Assembly: GCA_902582605.1 (NCBI GenBank)
Contig: CACHSP010000001.1
Span: 186,001-250,000, forward strand
Origin: an uncultured Pelagibacteraceae bacterium
Lineage (GTDB): Bacteria; Pseudomonadota; Alphaproteobacteria; Pelagibacterales; Pelagibacteraceae
Length of the DNA stretch: 64,000 nucleotides
Direction of reading: 5' to 3'
Shown here: one piece after another, positions 47,111-55,051 of the stretch
Numbering within the stretch: the stretch's first letter is position 1
Layout: every line of letters starts with the position of its first letter
Translations under genes and position numbers: made by a program
The notes under the pieces: model-generated
Seen by the model: the letters and a program-made list of their open reading frames with translations, nothing else
What the model was told of the DNA's origin: nothing
The model's database searches: none

Positions 47111-47136
47111 AAAATTCTCTCTTAAAGTTAGTTAAA

Positions 47137-47172
47137 CGAAAAAAAAGCCCCTCCCTCAAGGGGCTTTTTTTA
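47137..47172 (+). terminator. Rho-independent terminator of the amtB transcript
   Basis: A classic terminator: a run of A then AGCCCC, a loop TCCCTCA, AGGGGCT and a run of seven T residues (47165-47171). It lies 90 bases after the amtB stop and separates it from the convergent GT9 gene. Confidence 0.92.
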
Positions 47173-47206
47173 TTTATTGATTATATTTTTAAGTAGCAGT
47201 GAAACT

Positions 47207-48199
47207 CTATGACGACAAATTTTTTTGAATTTGATTAAAAACATAATTTGGTTTAAGTTTTTTCATACCAATCCTGTCTCTAATCCAAATATTATCAACG
47301 TAACCCTCTGGGGTAATAGTTTTAATATTACTATATTTAAGTTCACTGACAGGATCATTAGCTATAAGACCGAAGGTTTTTATTCCTAAAGCAGCAGATA
47401 AGTTTAAAGGGCCAGAATTATTTCCAATATAAAAATCAGAATTTTTAATTGCCAAAATTACTCCCTGAAGATCTTTGTTTGAACAATCAATAAAATATTG
47501 TTTTTTTGAGCTATCTATAATTTTTTTAGCTATATGGGATTTATCTGGACCGCAAATTAAATAAATATAATCACATAATCCTTTGTCGTATAATAAACTT
47601 GCTAGTTCAACAAAATCCTCCTCAAACCACATCTTAAAATCCTCAAAAGAGTCAACTCCAAATGCAATCTTTTTTCCTTTGACTAGAAGATCGTCATTAC
47701 CTTGTTTTAATCTTTCAGTATCAATCTCTAAAGAGGGGAATTTATCATTTAATTTAATTGAATTTATCTTTAAAAATTTCTGTGATTGTTCTGAATAATT
47801 TAAATTCCAATCATCTTCATTAAGATAATTTTTAGAAGTGATCCATTTTTTTTGGTTTTTTATGCCCGGTGCAATTATATTTTGAATACCCGATAATTTT
47901 GCAGCTATTGCAGGTTTATTCACTTTATCTAAAATATATACATAGTCATATTTTTCTGTATCAAATATTTTCTTTAGTTTAAAAACATCTAACCAATAAA
48001 ATATGCCTTTTCTGAAATCATTGTAAAAAATTTGATTTATATGTTTAAGGTCTTTAAGTATATTTTGGGCTTGGGTTTTTTCTCTAACAATTAGATCTAT
48101 ATTTGTTTGATGATGTTGACTGATAGCTTTTATGTAGGGTAATTGCCAGATTAAATCACCTAATTTATGATGAGTATAAACGATACAAATTTTATTCAT
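47207..48199 (-). CDS. Glycosyltransferase family 9 (heptosyltransferase-like)
   Basis: A 330-residue GT9 protein of the type that adds heptoses or similar sugars to lipopolysaccharide core. The N-terminal YTHHKLGDLIWQLPYIKAI matches the GDxxxxxP acceptor segment, and YIGNNSGPLNLSAALGIKTFGL near residues 255-276 is the nucleotide-sugar signature of the family. It acts at the inner face of the inner membrane. The donor is unknown; a divergent rhodanese gene starts 47 bases away. Confidence 0.82.
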   Translation of the reverse strand: MNKICIVYTHHKLGDLIWQLPYIKAISQHHQTNIDLIVREKTQAQNILKDLKHINQIFYNDFRKGIFYWLDVFKLKKIFDTEKYDYVYILDKVNKPAIAAKLSGIQNIIAPGIKNQKKWITSKNYLNEDDWNLNYSEQSQKFLKINSIKLNDKFPSLEIDTERLKQGNDDLLVKGKKIAFGVDSFEDFKMWFEEDFVELASLLYDKGLCDYIYLICGPDKSHIAKKIIDSSKKQYFIDCSNKDLQGVILAIKNSDFYIGNNSGPLNLSAALGIKTFGLIANDPVSELKYSNIKTITPEGYVDNIWIRDRIGMKKLKPNYVFNQIQKNLSS

Positions 48200-48246
48200 T
48201 TTTATTTATGTGATTTCAAAAAAAACTATATAATAAATTTAGTTCT

Positions 48247-48630
48247 ATGAATATAAAATCGTCAAAAACATTAGTCACAGAAGCTTTAAGCGAAATTAAA
48301 ACAATTTCACCAGACGAAGCATTATCAATGATGAATGAAGATAAATGTAATCTAATTGATATTAGAGATATAAGAGAACTTGAAAGAGATGGGCGAGTTG
48401 AAAATTCAAATCATATTCCGCGAGGAATGTTAGAGTTTTGGTTAGATCCTGATAGTCCATATTTTAAAGATGGTAAATTAGATATGAATAAAGAAATGGT
48501 TCTTTTCTGTGCTGGCGGTATGAGATCAGCATTGGCTGCAAAAACTCTCAAAGATATGGGGTTTGAAAAAGTTTCACACATTGATGGTGGGTTTGGAGCT
48601 ATTAGAAATAGTAAATTTAAGATTGTTTAA
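48247..48630 (+). CDS. Rhodanese-like domain protein
   Basis: A 127-residue single rhodanese domain. Key parts are NLIDIRDIRELERDGRV, HIPRGMLEF, the active loop VLFCAGGMRSALAA with Cys88, and the C-terminal VSHIDGGFGA. The loop CAGGMRS suits a sulfurtransferase that accepts persulfide; the sulfur donor and acceptor are not known. It overlaps the convergent HCCA isomerase gene by four bases. Confidence 0.87.
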   Translation: MNIKSSKTLVTEALSEIKTISPDEALSMMNEDKCNLIDIRDIRELERDGRVENSNHIPRGMLEFWLDPDSPYFKDGKLDMNKEMVLFCAGGMRSALAAKTLKDMGFEKVSHIDGGFGAIRNSKFKIV

Positions 48631-49211
48631 GAAATACACTCTTCTAAAGCATATTCAAGTCTATCTTGTCCCCAAAAAAGTTTATTGTTAACTATGAAAG
48701 TTGGAGCACCGAATACATCATTTTGAAAAGCTTTGTCAGTTAAACTTTTTAATTCGTCTTTAACTTTTTGATTACTTATATCTTCAAAAAATTTTTTTTT
48801 ATCAATTTTACAATTATCTAAAATTTCGTTTACGTTAGTTTCGATTGAAATATCTATATTATTTTTCCAATAGGCATCAAAACAGATATCAAAGTATTCA
48901 CTTTTTTTATTTGCATCAATTGAAATAAATCCTCTCATTAAATAAAGGGTATTAATTGGAAATTTTTCGTTCCATTTGAAAGATATATTATTTTTGTTAG
49001 CTATAATTTCGCAATCATTCTTCATATTTTTCATTTTTCGCTCATTAAAAGCAGGAGCGGTTATGTTACCTAACTTATGTAAACCACCTAGCAAAATAGG
49101 TTTATAATTAAAATCTACCCCGTTTTTATTCTGCATTGATTTAATTTTTTTATAGGCAATGTAAGAATATGGACTAATAAAATCGAAGTAAAAATCGATG
49201 ATTTTACTCAT
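48627..49211 (-). CDS. 2-Hydroxychromene-2-carboxylate isomerase-family (DsbA-like) protein
   Basis: A 194-residue thioredoxin-fold protein of the HCCA isomerase / kappa-GST group. The start IIDFYFDFISPYSYIAY is diagnostic, with the Ser-Pro-Tyr-Ser motif in place of CxxC; YKPILLGGLHKLGN and the C-terminal FGAPTFIVNNKLFWGQDRL complete it. It is probably glutathione-dependent. A longer frame from 49277 would run into the upstream gene; the ATG at 49211 gives the canonical N-terminus and overlaps the ABA4-like gene by eight bases. Confidence 0.85.
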   Translation of the reverse strand: MSKIIDFYFDFISPYSYIAYKKIKSMQNKNGVDFNYKPILLGGLHKLGNITAPAFNERKMKNMKNDCEIIANKNNISFKWNEKFPINTLYLMRGFISIDANKKSEYFDICFDAYWKNNIDISIETNVNEILDNCKIDKKKFFEDISNQKVKDELKSLTDKAFQNDVFGAPTFIVNNKLFWGQDRLEYALEECIS

Positions 49212-49677
49212 ATAAGTTAATACTTTTTGCGTAAAATATTCTAATGAGCCAATAAATAAAGATGCCCAAAGGACCAATTAAATAAGTGATTATTAATGGG
49301 ATGCCAACAAGAACCTTATTGATAAAAAACTTTTGTGAGTCTCTTACAATCCAGCCACCAACGAATAAATTAATTGATACAAAGTGGATCCAAAATAACA
49401 TTAAAAAAATATTACTTGAAAACAAACTTGATAAATTACTAATACTTAAATATAATTCAAAATTACTATCGAAATCATAAGCACTTAAATAAGCTTTATA
49501 AAGTACAAATATGTAAGCACTTCCTAATAATGTGATTGGAAAAATTGAAGTAACGAAATATTTTGTAAAGTTTGATTGTGGGAAAAATATTAATATCAAC
49601 CAAAAAGGCAAAACTCCTAAATTCACCCAGAAGTAGAGAATTTCAATTGTAAAGTAAGCATAAATTTGTTCGATCAT
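49204..49677 (-). CDS. ABA4-like (DUF4281) membrane protein
   Basis: A 157-residue protein with four hydrophobic helices. The motif WIHFVSINLFVGGWIVRDSQ in the third helix and the C-terminal YLIGPLGIFIYWLIR match the ABA4-like (DUF4281) family, named after a plant protein needed for neoxanthin formation. Bacterial members have no settled role; a link with carotenoids or retinal would be tempting in a rhodopsin-bearing marine group, but nothing else in the window supports it. It is translated just before the HCCA isomerase gene. Confidence 0.75.
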   Translation of the reverse strand: MIEQIYAYFTIEILYFWVNLGVLPFWLILIFFPQSNFTKYFVTSIFPITLLGSAYIFVLYKAYLSAYDFDSNFELYLSISNLSSLFSSNIFLMLFWIHFVSINLFVGGWIVRDSQKFFINKVLVGIPLIITYLIGPLGIFIYWLIRIFYAKSINLYE

Positions 49678-49705
49678 TTTAAATTATATTATATTAGATC
49701 TTACA

Positions 49706-50269
49706 ATGATTCCTATAAGAAATAAGAGAAAAACATTACAGGTGACTGTAGATGAGATGAGAAATTTTGCCTTAGCATATGTTGAAAAATATGCCCCATC
49801 TAAACAACAATTAAGAACATATTTACTAAAAAAATATCTCAAATTATCTGTTCCAAATGTAAAAAAACAAGATGTGACAAATTTAGTAGATATTGTTTTA
49901 TCTGATTTGGAAAAAAATAAATTTATTAATGATAAATTTTATTCTGAAAGTAAAGCCAAAAGTATGATCCGAAGAGGAAGTTCGATTAATAAAATCAGAA
50001 ATTATTTAATTGGCAAAGGTGTTAATGATGAATTTATAAAAAATACAGTCAATAAAATTAATGAGGATAATTCAGATCAAGATTTTTTTTCAGCAATTAA
50101 AATTTGCAAAAAGAAAAGAATTGGACCGGCTAGAATTGACGATAATAGACCACTTTTTTATAAAAAGGATATTTCTTTATTGGCAAGAAATGGTTTCGAT
50201 TTTGAGACATCAAAAAAAGTTATGGAATTAAAAAAAGATGATTACTTAAAAATAATAAAACTACTTTGA
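49706..50269 (+). CDS. recX: RecX-family regulatory protein
   Basis: A 187-residue RecX, a protein that binds RecA filaments and limits their activity. It consists of three-helix repeats: VDEMRNFALAYVEKYAPSKQQLRTYLLKKY, the SESKAKSMIRRGSSINKIRNYL segment, and a C-terminal PLFYKKDISLLARNGFDFETSKKVM. No recA is next to it. The first 12 residues are basic. Its end overlaps the tiny ORF on the opposite strand by nine bases. Confidence 0.85.
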   Translation: MIPIRNKRKTLQVTVDEMRNFALAYVEKYAPSKQQLRTYLLKKYLKLSVPNVKKQDVTNLVDIVLSDLEKNKFINDKFYSESKAKSMIRRGSSINKIRNYLIGKGVNDEFIKNTVNKINEDNSDQDFFSAIKICKKKRIGPARIDDNRPLFYKKDISLLARNGFDFETSKKVMELKKDDYLKIIKLL

Positions 50270-50404
50270 TTTTTTTTTCTTTTCTTCTTCAACTAAATGA
50301 TTGATTTTATTTCTGATATAATTTTTTACATAGACAAATACCAATAAGCCAAAAATAGATACTGATACAATAATTATAAGTATTATTCTTAATTGCTCAT
50401 CCAT
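50261..50404 (-). CDS. Small single-span membrane protein (47 aa)
   Basis: A 47-residue frame beginning MDEQLRIILIIIVSVSIFGL, with one hydrophobic helix (residues about 6-26) and a very basic/acidic tail (HLVEEEKKKKSK). It starts one base after the stop of the cysQ-like gene on the same strand (TAATATGG), so it is likely translated by reinitiation. It overlaps recX tail-to-tail by nine bases. No family is recognised. Confidence 0.5.
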   Translation of the reverse strand: MDEQLRIILIIIVSVSIFGLLVFVYVKNYIRNKINHLVEEEKKKKSK

Positions 50405-50405
50405 A

Positions 50406-51176
50406 TTAGATATTTTTATTTTTTAAGATTAAACTTGGATTCTTAAAATTTTTCTTTCCATATTTAATTTCTTTGCCTTCAAAATCTGTAATTATTCCTC
50501 CAGCATGTTGTAAAATTGCATGACCAGCCGCTATATCCCATTCACAAGCTCTAGGCTCAGCCACATATCCATCATATTCGCCAGCAGCGATTACACAAAA
50601 TTTAAGAGAACTTTTCATTCTTACATATTTCTTTACATTAAATTTTTTATGTAATTTTTCTATTTCAGGTTTAATATTGTTTGAATAGGATACAAATTTC
50701 ACATCATTTTTATCAAAATTTTCAGAACAATTTAAATTCTTGGTTTCACCATTTGTTAACTCATAGGCATTATTTGGACCATAGGAGTAAAACATTCTTT
50801 TTTTTGAAGGGGCATAAATCAATCCAGCTACTGGATTTTTGTTAATTATTAATCCAGCATTAATTGTAAATTCCTCTAGATTATTTATGTAGTCGTAGGT
50901 GCCATCTATAGGGTCAATTAACCAAAAGTTTTCAAGATTGTTTATTGATTTATTATCAGAGGTCTCTTCTGAAATGATGGGAAGTTCAGGTGTTAATTCT
51001 TTAATTTTTTGAGTAACAATTTTATTAACTTCTAAATCTCCATTACTAACAGGAGTATTATCGGCTTTAATTTTTTTTATAAGTCCTTGTTTTCTTAAAT
51101 CTAAAGAAATTTTTCCTGCATGAATAAATGTATAAATCAGATTTTCGACAATCTCTTTTAAATTCAAATTATTCAT
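50406..51176 (-). CDS. cysQ: Inositol monophosphatase-family phosphatase, CysQ-like
   Basis: A 256-residue Mg-dependent, Li-sensitive phosphatase. Motifs: KKIKADNTPVSNGDLEVN, Glu70-Glu71 in IISEETSD, the metal site DPIDGT at 88-93, and the late WDIAAGHAILQHAGG. The overall form, with KADNTPVS near the N-terminus, fits CysQ (3'-phosphoadenosine 5'-phosphate phosphatase) better than SuhB, but this is a judgement. CysQ would remove PAP left by sulfate assimilation or acyl carrier protein maturation. It overlaps DUF3553 by eight bases. Confidence 0.8.
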   Translation of the reverse strand: MNNLNLKEIVENLIYTFIHAGKISLDLRKQGLIKKIKADNTPVSNGDLEVNKIVTQKIKELTPELPIISEETSDNKSINNLENFWLIDPIDGTYDYINNLEEFTINAGLIINKNPVAGLIYAPSKKRMFYSYGPNNAYELTNGETKNLNCSENFDKNDVKFVSYSNNIKPEIEKLHKKFNVKKYVRMKSSLKFCVIAAGEYDGYVAEPRACEWDIAAGHAILQHAGGIITDFEGKEIKYGKKNFKNPSLILKNKNI

Positions 51177-51339
51177 TGATCTTTATTAATTCTATATTTC
51201 TAGTATTTATTACTTTTTTTCCAACATTTTCAAAATTAACTGTCACTTTTTCTTTTATAATTGATTGAACTTGACCTATACCCCAGTTTTTATTAGAGGG
51301 ATTGATAACTTTGTCTCCTGGTTCAAAATCTAATATCAT
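51169..51339 (-). CDS. DUF3553 domain-containing small protein (56 aa)
   Basis: A 56-residue protein matching DUF3553: it begins [20 protein letters not shown], continues [20 protein letters not shown] and ends [10 protein letters not shown]. The pattern of an SH3-like strand set with PGD, W-G-x-G-Q-V-Q-S and V-N-F-E-x-x-G-K-K-V-I is characteristic; it resembles the CarD/UvrD-type Tudor-like fold, but its function is unknown. It is first of a three-gene minus-strand run (DUF3553, cysQ, 47-residue ORF) and divergent from mnmA by 41 bases. Confidence 0.85.
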   Translation of the reverse strand: MILDFEPGDKVINPSNKNWGIGQVQSIIKEKVTVNFENVGKKVINTRNIELIKINE

Positions 51340-51380
51340 TTAATTTAACTTATATTAGAAATAAGTATAAATACCATCAA

Positions 51381-52499
51381 ATGAATAAAGAATTAAATTC
51401 AATAGGATTAAACAAGAAACCATCAGACACAAAAGTAGTTGTTGCAATGTCTGGAGGTGTAGATTCATCAACTGTAGCAGGCATGATGAAAAAAGAAGGA
51501 TATGACGTAATTGGTATTACTTTAAAACTTTATGATGATGCAAAGCAGGTCGCGGAGTCAAAGCAATGTTGTTCTGGTCAAGATATCATGGATGCAAAAA
51601 GAGTTGCTCAAAAATTAGATATAGAACATAAAATTTTATATTATCAAAATAAGTTCAAGCAAGGAGTTATAGATAATTTTGTTGATAGTTACTTAAAAGG
51701 TGAAACTCCAATACCTTGTGTTCAATGTAATCAAACAGTAAAATTTAAGGATTTATTTGAAGTTTCTAAAGATTTAAATGCTGATGCTTTAATCACTGGG
51801 CATTATGTGAAAAGTGTTACTTCAAATAATAATACAAATATGTACAGAGCTATCGATGAAAATAGAGATCAAAGTTATTTTCTTTTCAATACTACTAGAG
51901 AACAACTTGATTATTTAAGATTTCCATTAGGTGGTCTTCATAAAAATGAAACACGTGAAATTGCCAAAAAACTAGACCTTAATGTTGCTGACAAACCAGA
52001 CAGCCAGGATATATGTTTTGTACCTGGTGGAGATTATGCATCAGTAATTCAAAAATTCAGACCAGACTCATTTAAAAAAGGAAACATAAAAGATCTAAAA
52101 GGTAATGTCATTGGTGTTCACGATGGAATTATAAATTTTACTATTGGTCAAAGAAAGGGAATAAAAGTTTCTGACAAAGAAGCTTTATACGTTATTAAAA
52201 TTAATTCTAAAAAAAATGAAATAATTGTTGGACCAAAAGAATATTTAGGAAAGAAAGATATTTTATTAAAAAATGTTAATTTATTAGCAAATGAACAAGA
52301 ATTTAAATCCAGCATTTTTGTAAAAGTTAGATCTACTGGTAAATTGCTTAAAGCAAACGTTAACCTAAGTGATCAAAATGGTGCGAATGTAAATCTTGAA
52401 AGCCCTGAAGATGGAATATCACCGGGCCAGGCATGTGTTTTCTATAATAAAGATGCTCTAGGTTATAAAGTATTAGGAGGCGGCTGGATAAAGGAATAA
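51381..52499 (+). CDS. mnmA: tRNA-specific 2-thiouridylase MnmA
   Basis: A 372-residue enzyme that thiolates uridine 34 of tRNA-Lys, Glu and Gln. The ATP-binding PP-loop is [15 protein letters not shown], the first catalytic cysteine is in [20 protein letters not shown] and RDQSYFLF follow, and the second cysteine is in [13 protein letters not shown]. The C-terminal beta-barrel ends [11 protein letters not shown] short N-terminal extension of about 15 residues precedes the core. The stop is one base before the 27-residue ORF on the opposite strand. Confidence 0.95.
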   Translation: MNKELNSIGLNKKPSDTKVVVAMSGGVDSSTVAGMMKKEGYDVIGITLKLYDDAKQVAESKQCCSGQDIMDAKRVAQKLDIEHKILYYQNKFKQGVIDNFVDSYLKGETPIPCVQCNQTVKFKDLFEVSKDLNADALITGHYVKSVTSNNNTNMYRAIDENRDQSYFLFNTTREQLDYLRFPLGGLHKNETREIAKKLDLNVADKPDSQDICFVPGGDYASVIQKFRPDSFKKGNIKDLKGNVIGVHDGIINFTIGQRKGIKVSDKEALYVIKINSKKNEIIVGPKEYLGKKDILLKNVNLLANEQEFKSSIFVKVRSTGKLLKANVNLSDQNGANVNLESPEDGISPGQACVFYNKDALGYKVLGGGWIKE

Positions 52500-52500
52500 G

Positions 52501-52584
52501 CTATTTTTTCTTATTTTTTTTTCTAGCTCTTCTTTTTTTCGACCCCATTTTTCTTCGGCCTCTATGTTTCTTTGGGTAACTCAT
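52501..52584 (-). CDS. Very small, highly basic protein (27 aa)
   Basis: A 27-residue frame, MSYPKKHRGRRKMGSKKRRA followed by RKKNKKK, with about two thirds of residues Lys or Arg. It has a well-placed ribosome site: on its strand AAAAGGA lies four bases before the ATG. Its codons include GGC, CGA, TCG and GGG, which are rare in this AT-rich genome, suggesting constraint. Size and charge resemble ribosome-associated mini-proteins, but it does not match bL36, bL34 or Thx by eye. It sits tail-to-tail with mnmA. Confidence 0.6.
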   Translation of the reverse strand: MSYPKKHRGRRKMGSKKRRARKKNKKK

Positions 52585-52657
52585 TAAATCCTTTTCATTA
52601 ATTTATTGAATTTTTGATATGGATATAGCATTGTCCTTTAATCATATCAATTTTTTT

Positions 52658-53833
52658 ATGGGTAAATCTTTTAAGACATTTTTAAAACACACTGCAAAAG
52701 ATTTTCATAACCAATCAGTAAATCCACCAGTGGTTAGAGCATCGACAATTATTTTTAAGTCTATGCAACATATAAGAAAAACTCAAAAAAAAGCTCTACG
52801 AAATCCAACAGGTGGTCATTTTGATTACGGCAGACAAGGGACCTCTACTACTTATATATTACAAAAAATTTTAACAAAACTTGAAGAAAGTTATCATGTT
52901 TTTACGACACCAACAGGTTTTGGCTCAGTTTTTTTAGCAATATTCAGCGTTGTTAGACCTGGAGATGAAATGTTAGTAGCAGATCCAGTTTACAGCCCTA
53001 CACGAATTTTAACCGAAGATTATCTTAAAGATTTTAATATAAAGACAGTTTTTTATAATCCGCATGACCTCAATACATTAAAAAACAATATTACAAAGAA
53101 AACAAAATTGATTTTTGTAGAAAATCCGGGAAGTAATACTTTTGATTTTCAAGACTTGGGTAAAATTATTTCGATTGCAAAAAAGCATAAGCTTTACACT
53201 GCAATTGATAATACGTGGGGTACTCCTTATTACTTAAAACCAATTAAACTTGGTTTTGATATGTCAATTGTCTCTGCAACTAAATATTATTCTGGGCATT
53301 CAGATGTTATGGGTGGAAGTTTAGCAGTGAATAAAAGGGTGTTTTCTAAAGTTAAAGCAGCAGAAAAAATTACAGGTCTTAGATTAGGACCTGATGATGC
53401 TTATTTAATAACTAGGGGATTAAGAACGTTAGACGTAAGATTAGACAGACATAGAGAAAATGCTAAAAAAGTTGCAGCATTTTTATCAAAAAATAAAAGA
53501 ATTAAATTGTTATATCCTTTCAAAAAAAATTCACAAAATTTTAGAATGTGGAAAAAATATTATTCTGGAGCGTCAGGTTTAATGGGATTAAAGATAAAAG
53601 CTAAGAATATTAATTCTGTTCGAAAATTTGTAAATTCACTGAAATTGTTTGGCTATGGCTATAGTTGGGGTGGATTTGAGAGTTTAGCTCTTCATCAAGA
53701 ATTTAGAGAAACTGGTAAAAGAAAATATATGAACTTACCAAAAGATGAACATTTAGTAAGATTACATATAGGTCTTGAAGATCCTAATGATTTGATTGCT
53801 GATATCAAACAAGCTTTAAGACATTTAAGATGA
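52658..53833 (+). CDS. metC: Cystathionine beta-lyase-like PLP enzyme
   Basis: A 391-residue Cys/Met-metabolism PLP enzyme. It has NPPVVRASTIIFKSM, YGRQGTSTTYILQ, TPTGFGSVFLA, the DNTWGTPYYLKP segment, the Schiff-base lysine in SATKYYSGHSDVMGG, and SWGGFESLALH near the C-terminus. This combination fits MetC, cleaving cystathionine to homocysteine, though related lyases share it. An ATG at 52619 would add 13 mostly hydrophobic residues; MGKSFKTFLKHTAKDF from 52658 looks like the natural start, but neither has a strong ribosome site. Confidence 0.85.
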   Translation: MGKSFKTFLKHTAKDFHNQSVNPPVVRASTIIFKSMQHIRKTQKKALRNPTGGHFDYGRQGTSTTYILQKILTKLEESYHVFTTPTGFGSVFLAIFSVVRPGDEMLVADPVYSPTRILTEDYLKDFNIKTVFYNPHDLNTLKNNITKKTKLIFVENPGSNTFDFQDLGKIISIAKKHKLYTAIDNTWGTPYYLKPIKLGFDMSIVSATKYYSGHSDVMGGSLAVNKRVFSKVKAAEKITGLRLGPDDAYLITRGLRTLDVRLDRHRENAKKVAAFLSKNKRIKLLYPFKKNSQNFRMWKKYYSGASGLMGLKIKAKNINSVRKFVNSLKLFGYGYSWGGFESLALHQEFRETGKRKYMNLPKDEHLVRLHIGLEDPNDLIADIKQALRHLR

Positions 53834-55050
53834 GTTCTGAAAAATTTTTTCGCTCAAAAACTGCGATAGTAACTTTATTTGCTGCATGCTTTGTTGTTCT
53901 GATTTCTTTGGGTGTCAGACAAACATTTGGTTTGTTTTTTATGGACTTCAACGAGAGTTTAAAGATAAGCAACACCGCATTTGGTTTTGCAATTGGGATG
54001 CAGATGTTGATGTGGGGTATAACAGGTCCTATCTTCGGAGCTATAGCAGATAAATACGGAGGACATATAGCTATAATCGGAGCATTTATTTTTTATACTT
54101 TAGGTGTTTATTTTTTATACACGGGTCCAAATACTGGAATATTTTTTCAAATCCATATGGGTTTATTAATTGGAATAGGTCTTGGTGGAACAGCAATAAG
54201 TATTCCTATGTCAGTTGTGGGGAAACATTTTCCATTATCTACAAGAACGATTGCAATGAGTTTTGTTACTGCTGTTGGATCATTTGGTTACTTTCTTTCA
54301 CCAATTTTCACTAATTTTTCTCTCAAAGAGTTTGGTTGGAACTATACATTATTTGTTTTTTGCTTATTTTTGTTATCTGGTTTAGTTGCAGCATATTTTG
54401 TTAGATCTCCATCTAAAACGGAAAGTGTCGAAAAAACTTCAGATCAATCTTTTAAGGAAGCTCTCTCAGAAGCTTTTAAAACTAAAAGTTATATTTTACT
54501 TGTATCAGGGTTTTTTGTATGTGGTTTTCATATAACTTTGGTTGGAACACATGTACCTAAATATGTAATAGATAGAGGACTTGAGGATTGGACTGCAGCA
54601 GCAATTTTATCTTTGATCGGTTTATTTAATATTTTTGGTTCACTATTAAGTGGCTACCTCTCTGCAAAAATGAGTAAGAAAATTATCCTTAGTGCAATTT
54701 ACTTTTTAAGGGGTGTTTCTATAATTTTTTTTATATTTATGCCCGCAAGTAATATTAATGCATTTTTATTTGGTGCAAGTTTTGGTTTTTTGTGGCTATC
54801 AACAGTGCCTGCAACAAGTGGAATTGTAGCTCACCTGTTTGGGACAAAGTATTTAGGTCTTCTGTATGGAATTGTTTTTTTAAGTCACCAAGTTGGATCT
54901 TTTTTTGGCGCTTATCTAGGGGGTTTATTTTATGATCTATATGGGTCATATGATTATGCGTGGTATTTAGCAATTGCATTATCGGTTTTTGCAGCAATAA
55001 TTCATCTACCAATTAGAGAAGAACCAGTTTTAAGACTAAAAACAGAATAA
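53830..55050 (+). CDS. Major facilitator superfamily transporter
   Basis: A 406-residue carrier with twelve hydrophobic helices. The loop 2-3 motif is GPIFGAIADKYGG, and its equivalent in the second half is near LLSGYLSAKMSKK. The N-terminal SLGVRQTFGLFFMDF is typical of the monocarboxylate/oxalate-formate branch, so organic acid transport is a reasonable guess. It overlaps metC by four bases; export of a product or uptake of a sulfur compound is possible but unsupported. Confidence 0.82.
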   Translation: MSSEKFFRSKTAIVTLFAACFVVLISLGVRQTFGLFFMDFNESLKISNTAFGFAIGMQMLMWGITGPIFGAIADKYGGHIAIIGAFIFYTLGVYFLYTGPNTGIFFQIHMGLLIGIGLGGTAISIPMSVVGKHFPLSTRTIAMSFVTAVGSFGYFLSPIFTNFSLKEFGWNYTLFVFCLFLLSGLVAAYFVRSPSKTESVEKTSDQSFKEALSEAFKTKSYILLVSGFFVCGFHITLVGTHVPKYVIDRGLEDWTAAAILSLIGLFNIFGSLLSGYLSAKMSKKIILSAIYFLRGVSIIFFIFMPASNINAFLFGASFGFLWLSTVPATSGIVAHLFGTKYLGLLYGIVFLSHQVGSFFGAYLGGLFYDLYGSYDYAWYLAIALSVFAAIIHLPIREEPVLRLKTE

Positions 55051-55051
55051 T

